5,725 bases of DNA. Source: JAOPZW01 sp036555665 (GTDB lineage: Bacteria; Actinomycetota; Thermoleophilia; Solirubrobacterales; Solirubrobacteraceae). The number at the start of each line of letters is the position of its first letter. Position 1 is the first letter of the stretch. Below the pieces are notes generated by a model. It was given only the letters and a program-made list of their open reading frames with translations, was not told the DNA's origin and did no database searches. Below, piece by piece: positions 5,426 through 5,725 of the stretch. A program made the translations under genes and the position numbers. The stretch is from assembly GCA_036555665.1 (NCBI GenBank), contig DATBKW010000435.1:1-5725 (forward strand), read 5' to 3'.

Positions 5426-5725
5426 CCGGGATGGACGAGCCTCCGGCGGGTCAACCTGATCAGCGCTGACGCTCGCATTGGCCTGGCGACGCAGGCGTCT
5501 CGCGAGCTCCGGCTCGGGCTTTCCCAACTCGTCCAACCCAGGAGCGCGTCCGGCCGCGACGGCGCGCCTGCTTCTGGCTCGATGCGCTAGCCGCAGAGTG
5601 GCGGGCTCACCTGCGCCGGGTCGCGGTCAATGCCGAGCCAACCGTGCAGTTCTCGCGCGGGGTCGTGTCCTCCTCGTCGCTCGTGGCGCCCAGGCTCAGG
5701 CATCCCAGGCGGATCGTCGCGGCCA
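5426..5725. other. Right-hand stretch without a supportable gene
   Basis: There is no recognisable domain in any frame. An in-frame GTG directly follows the small gene's stop and gives 55 codons to TAG 5588-5590, with no family resemblance. A minus-strand frame enters from the right edge and stops at 5607-5609, giving 39 codons; it is too short to judge. A short stem CGAGC/GCTCG (5503-5507 with 5512-5516, loop TCCG) is too weak for a confident terminator. The tract may be intergenic or decayed sequence. Confidence 0.5.

Noticed and set aside
5503..5520. Hairpin CGAGC-TCCG-GCTCG followed by GGGCTTT as a terminator
   Set aside because: The stem is only 5 bp and the T-run only three bases; such hairpins are frequent by chance in GC-rich DNA.
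283..5537. Ten-base direct repeat CTCGTCCAAC at 283-292 and near 5528 as possible attachment sites
   Set aside because: It is too short to stand out in a 5.7-kb GC-rich window, and neither copy sits at a tRNA or other recognisable integration site.
5423..5590. 55-codon plus-strand frame starting at GTG directly after the small gene's stop
   Set aside because: No ribosome binding site, no family resemblance, and length expected by chance at this GC content. The same tract is also open on the minus strand.
5607..5723. Minus-strand frame entering from the right edge, 39 codons, containing two Cys
   Set aside because: It is too short and unrecognised. The opposite strand is also open through this stretch, so frame openness is not evidence of coding.

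Overview
This is a very GC-rich window whose codons mostly end in G or C. Its gene families (an MmyB-like XRE regulator, actinobacterial-type aldo/keto reductases, a DUF2255 protein next to a zinc alcohol dehydrogenase) suggest a high-GC actinomycete, perhaps of the Solirubrobacterales/Thermoleophilia or a Streptomyces/Mycobacterium relative. That placement is inference from protein style, not from a marker gene.

Layout. Bases 2-259 are the C-terminal end of a tyrosine recombinase running in from the left. Bases 260-402 hold no gene or clear terminator that I can see. Bases 403-3288 are a minus-strand run of three genes, read right to left: an XRE regulator with an MmyB-type ligand-binding domain (3288-2419), an AKR5-like aldo/keto reductase (2353-1460) and a second, Kv-beta/YajO-like aldo/keto reductase (1419-403). 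A 103-base divergent intergenic region (3289-3391) carries a strong imperfect palindrome, the best operator candidate here. On the plus strand follow a zinc-dependent alcohol dehydrogenase (3392-4429), a DUF2255 gene broken by frameshifts (4429-4811), and only the first ~46 codons of a DHA2-type MFS transporter (4811-4949). The last two junctions are both TGATG stop/start overlaps, so adh-DUF2255-mfs was once a translationally coupled operon.

The MFS homology stops at about 4949, where one arm of a 31-bp inverted repeat begins (28/31 identical, 20-bp perfect core). The other arm is at 5395-5425. Between the arms lies one small gene for a Cys/His-rich, zinc-ribbon-like protein (5108-5422), preceded by a 10-bp inverted repeat that would pair with its ribosome binding site. 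This 479-bp unit looks like a small non-autonomous element or cassette that truncated the transporter gene. The final 300 bases hold no gene I can support.

Functional reading: three NAD(P)H-dependent carbonyl/alcohol oxidoreductases, a ligand-responsive repressor-type regulator and a (lost) exporter form a divergent locus suited to handling reactive aldehydes, ketones or another small electrophile. The left half looks intact; the right end of the plus-strand operon is decaying. I see no defence system, CRISPR, tRNA or rRNA. The least ordinary parts are the inverted-repeat unit at 4947-5425, the frameshift cluster beside it and the palindrome at 3326-3353.
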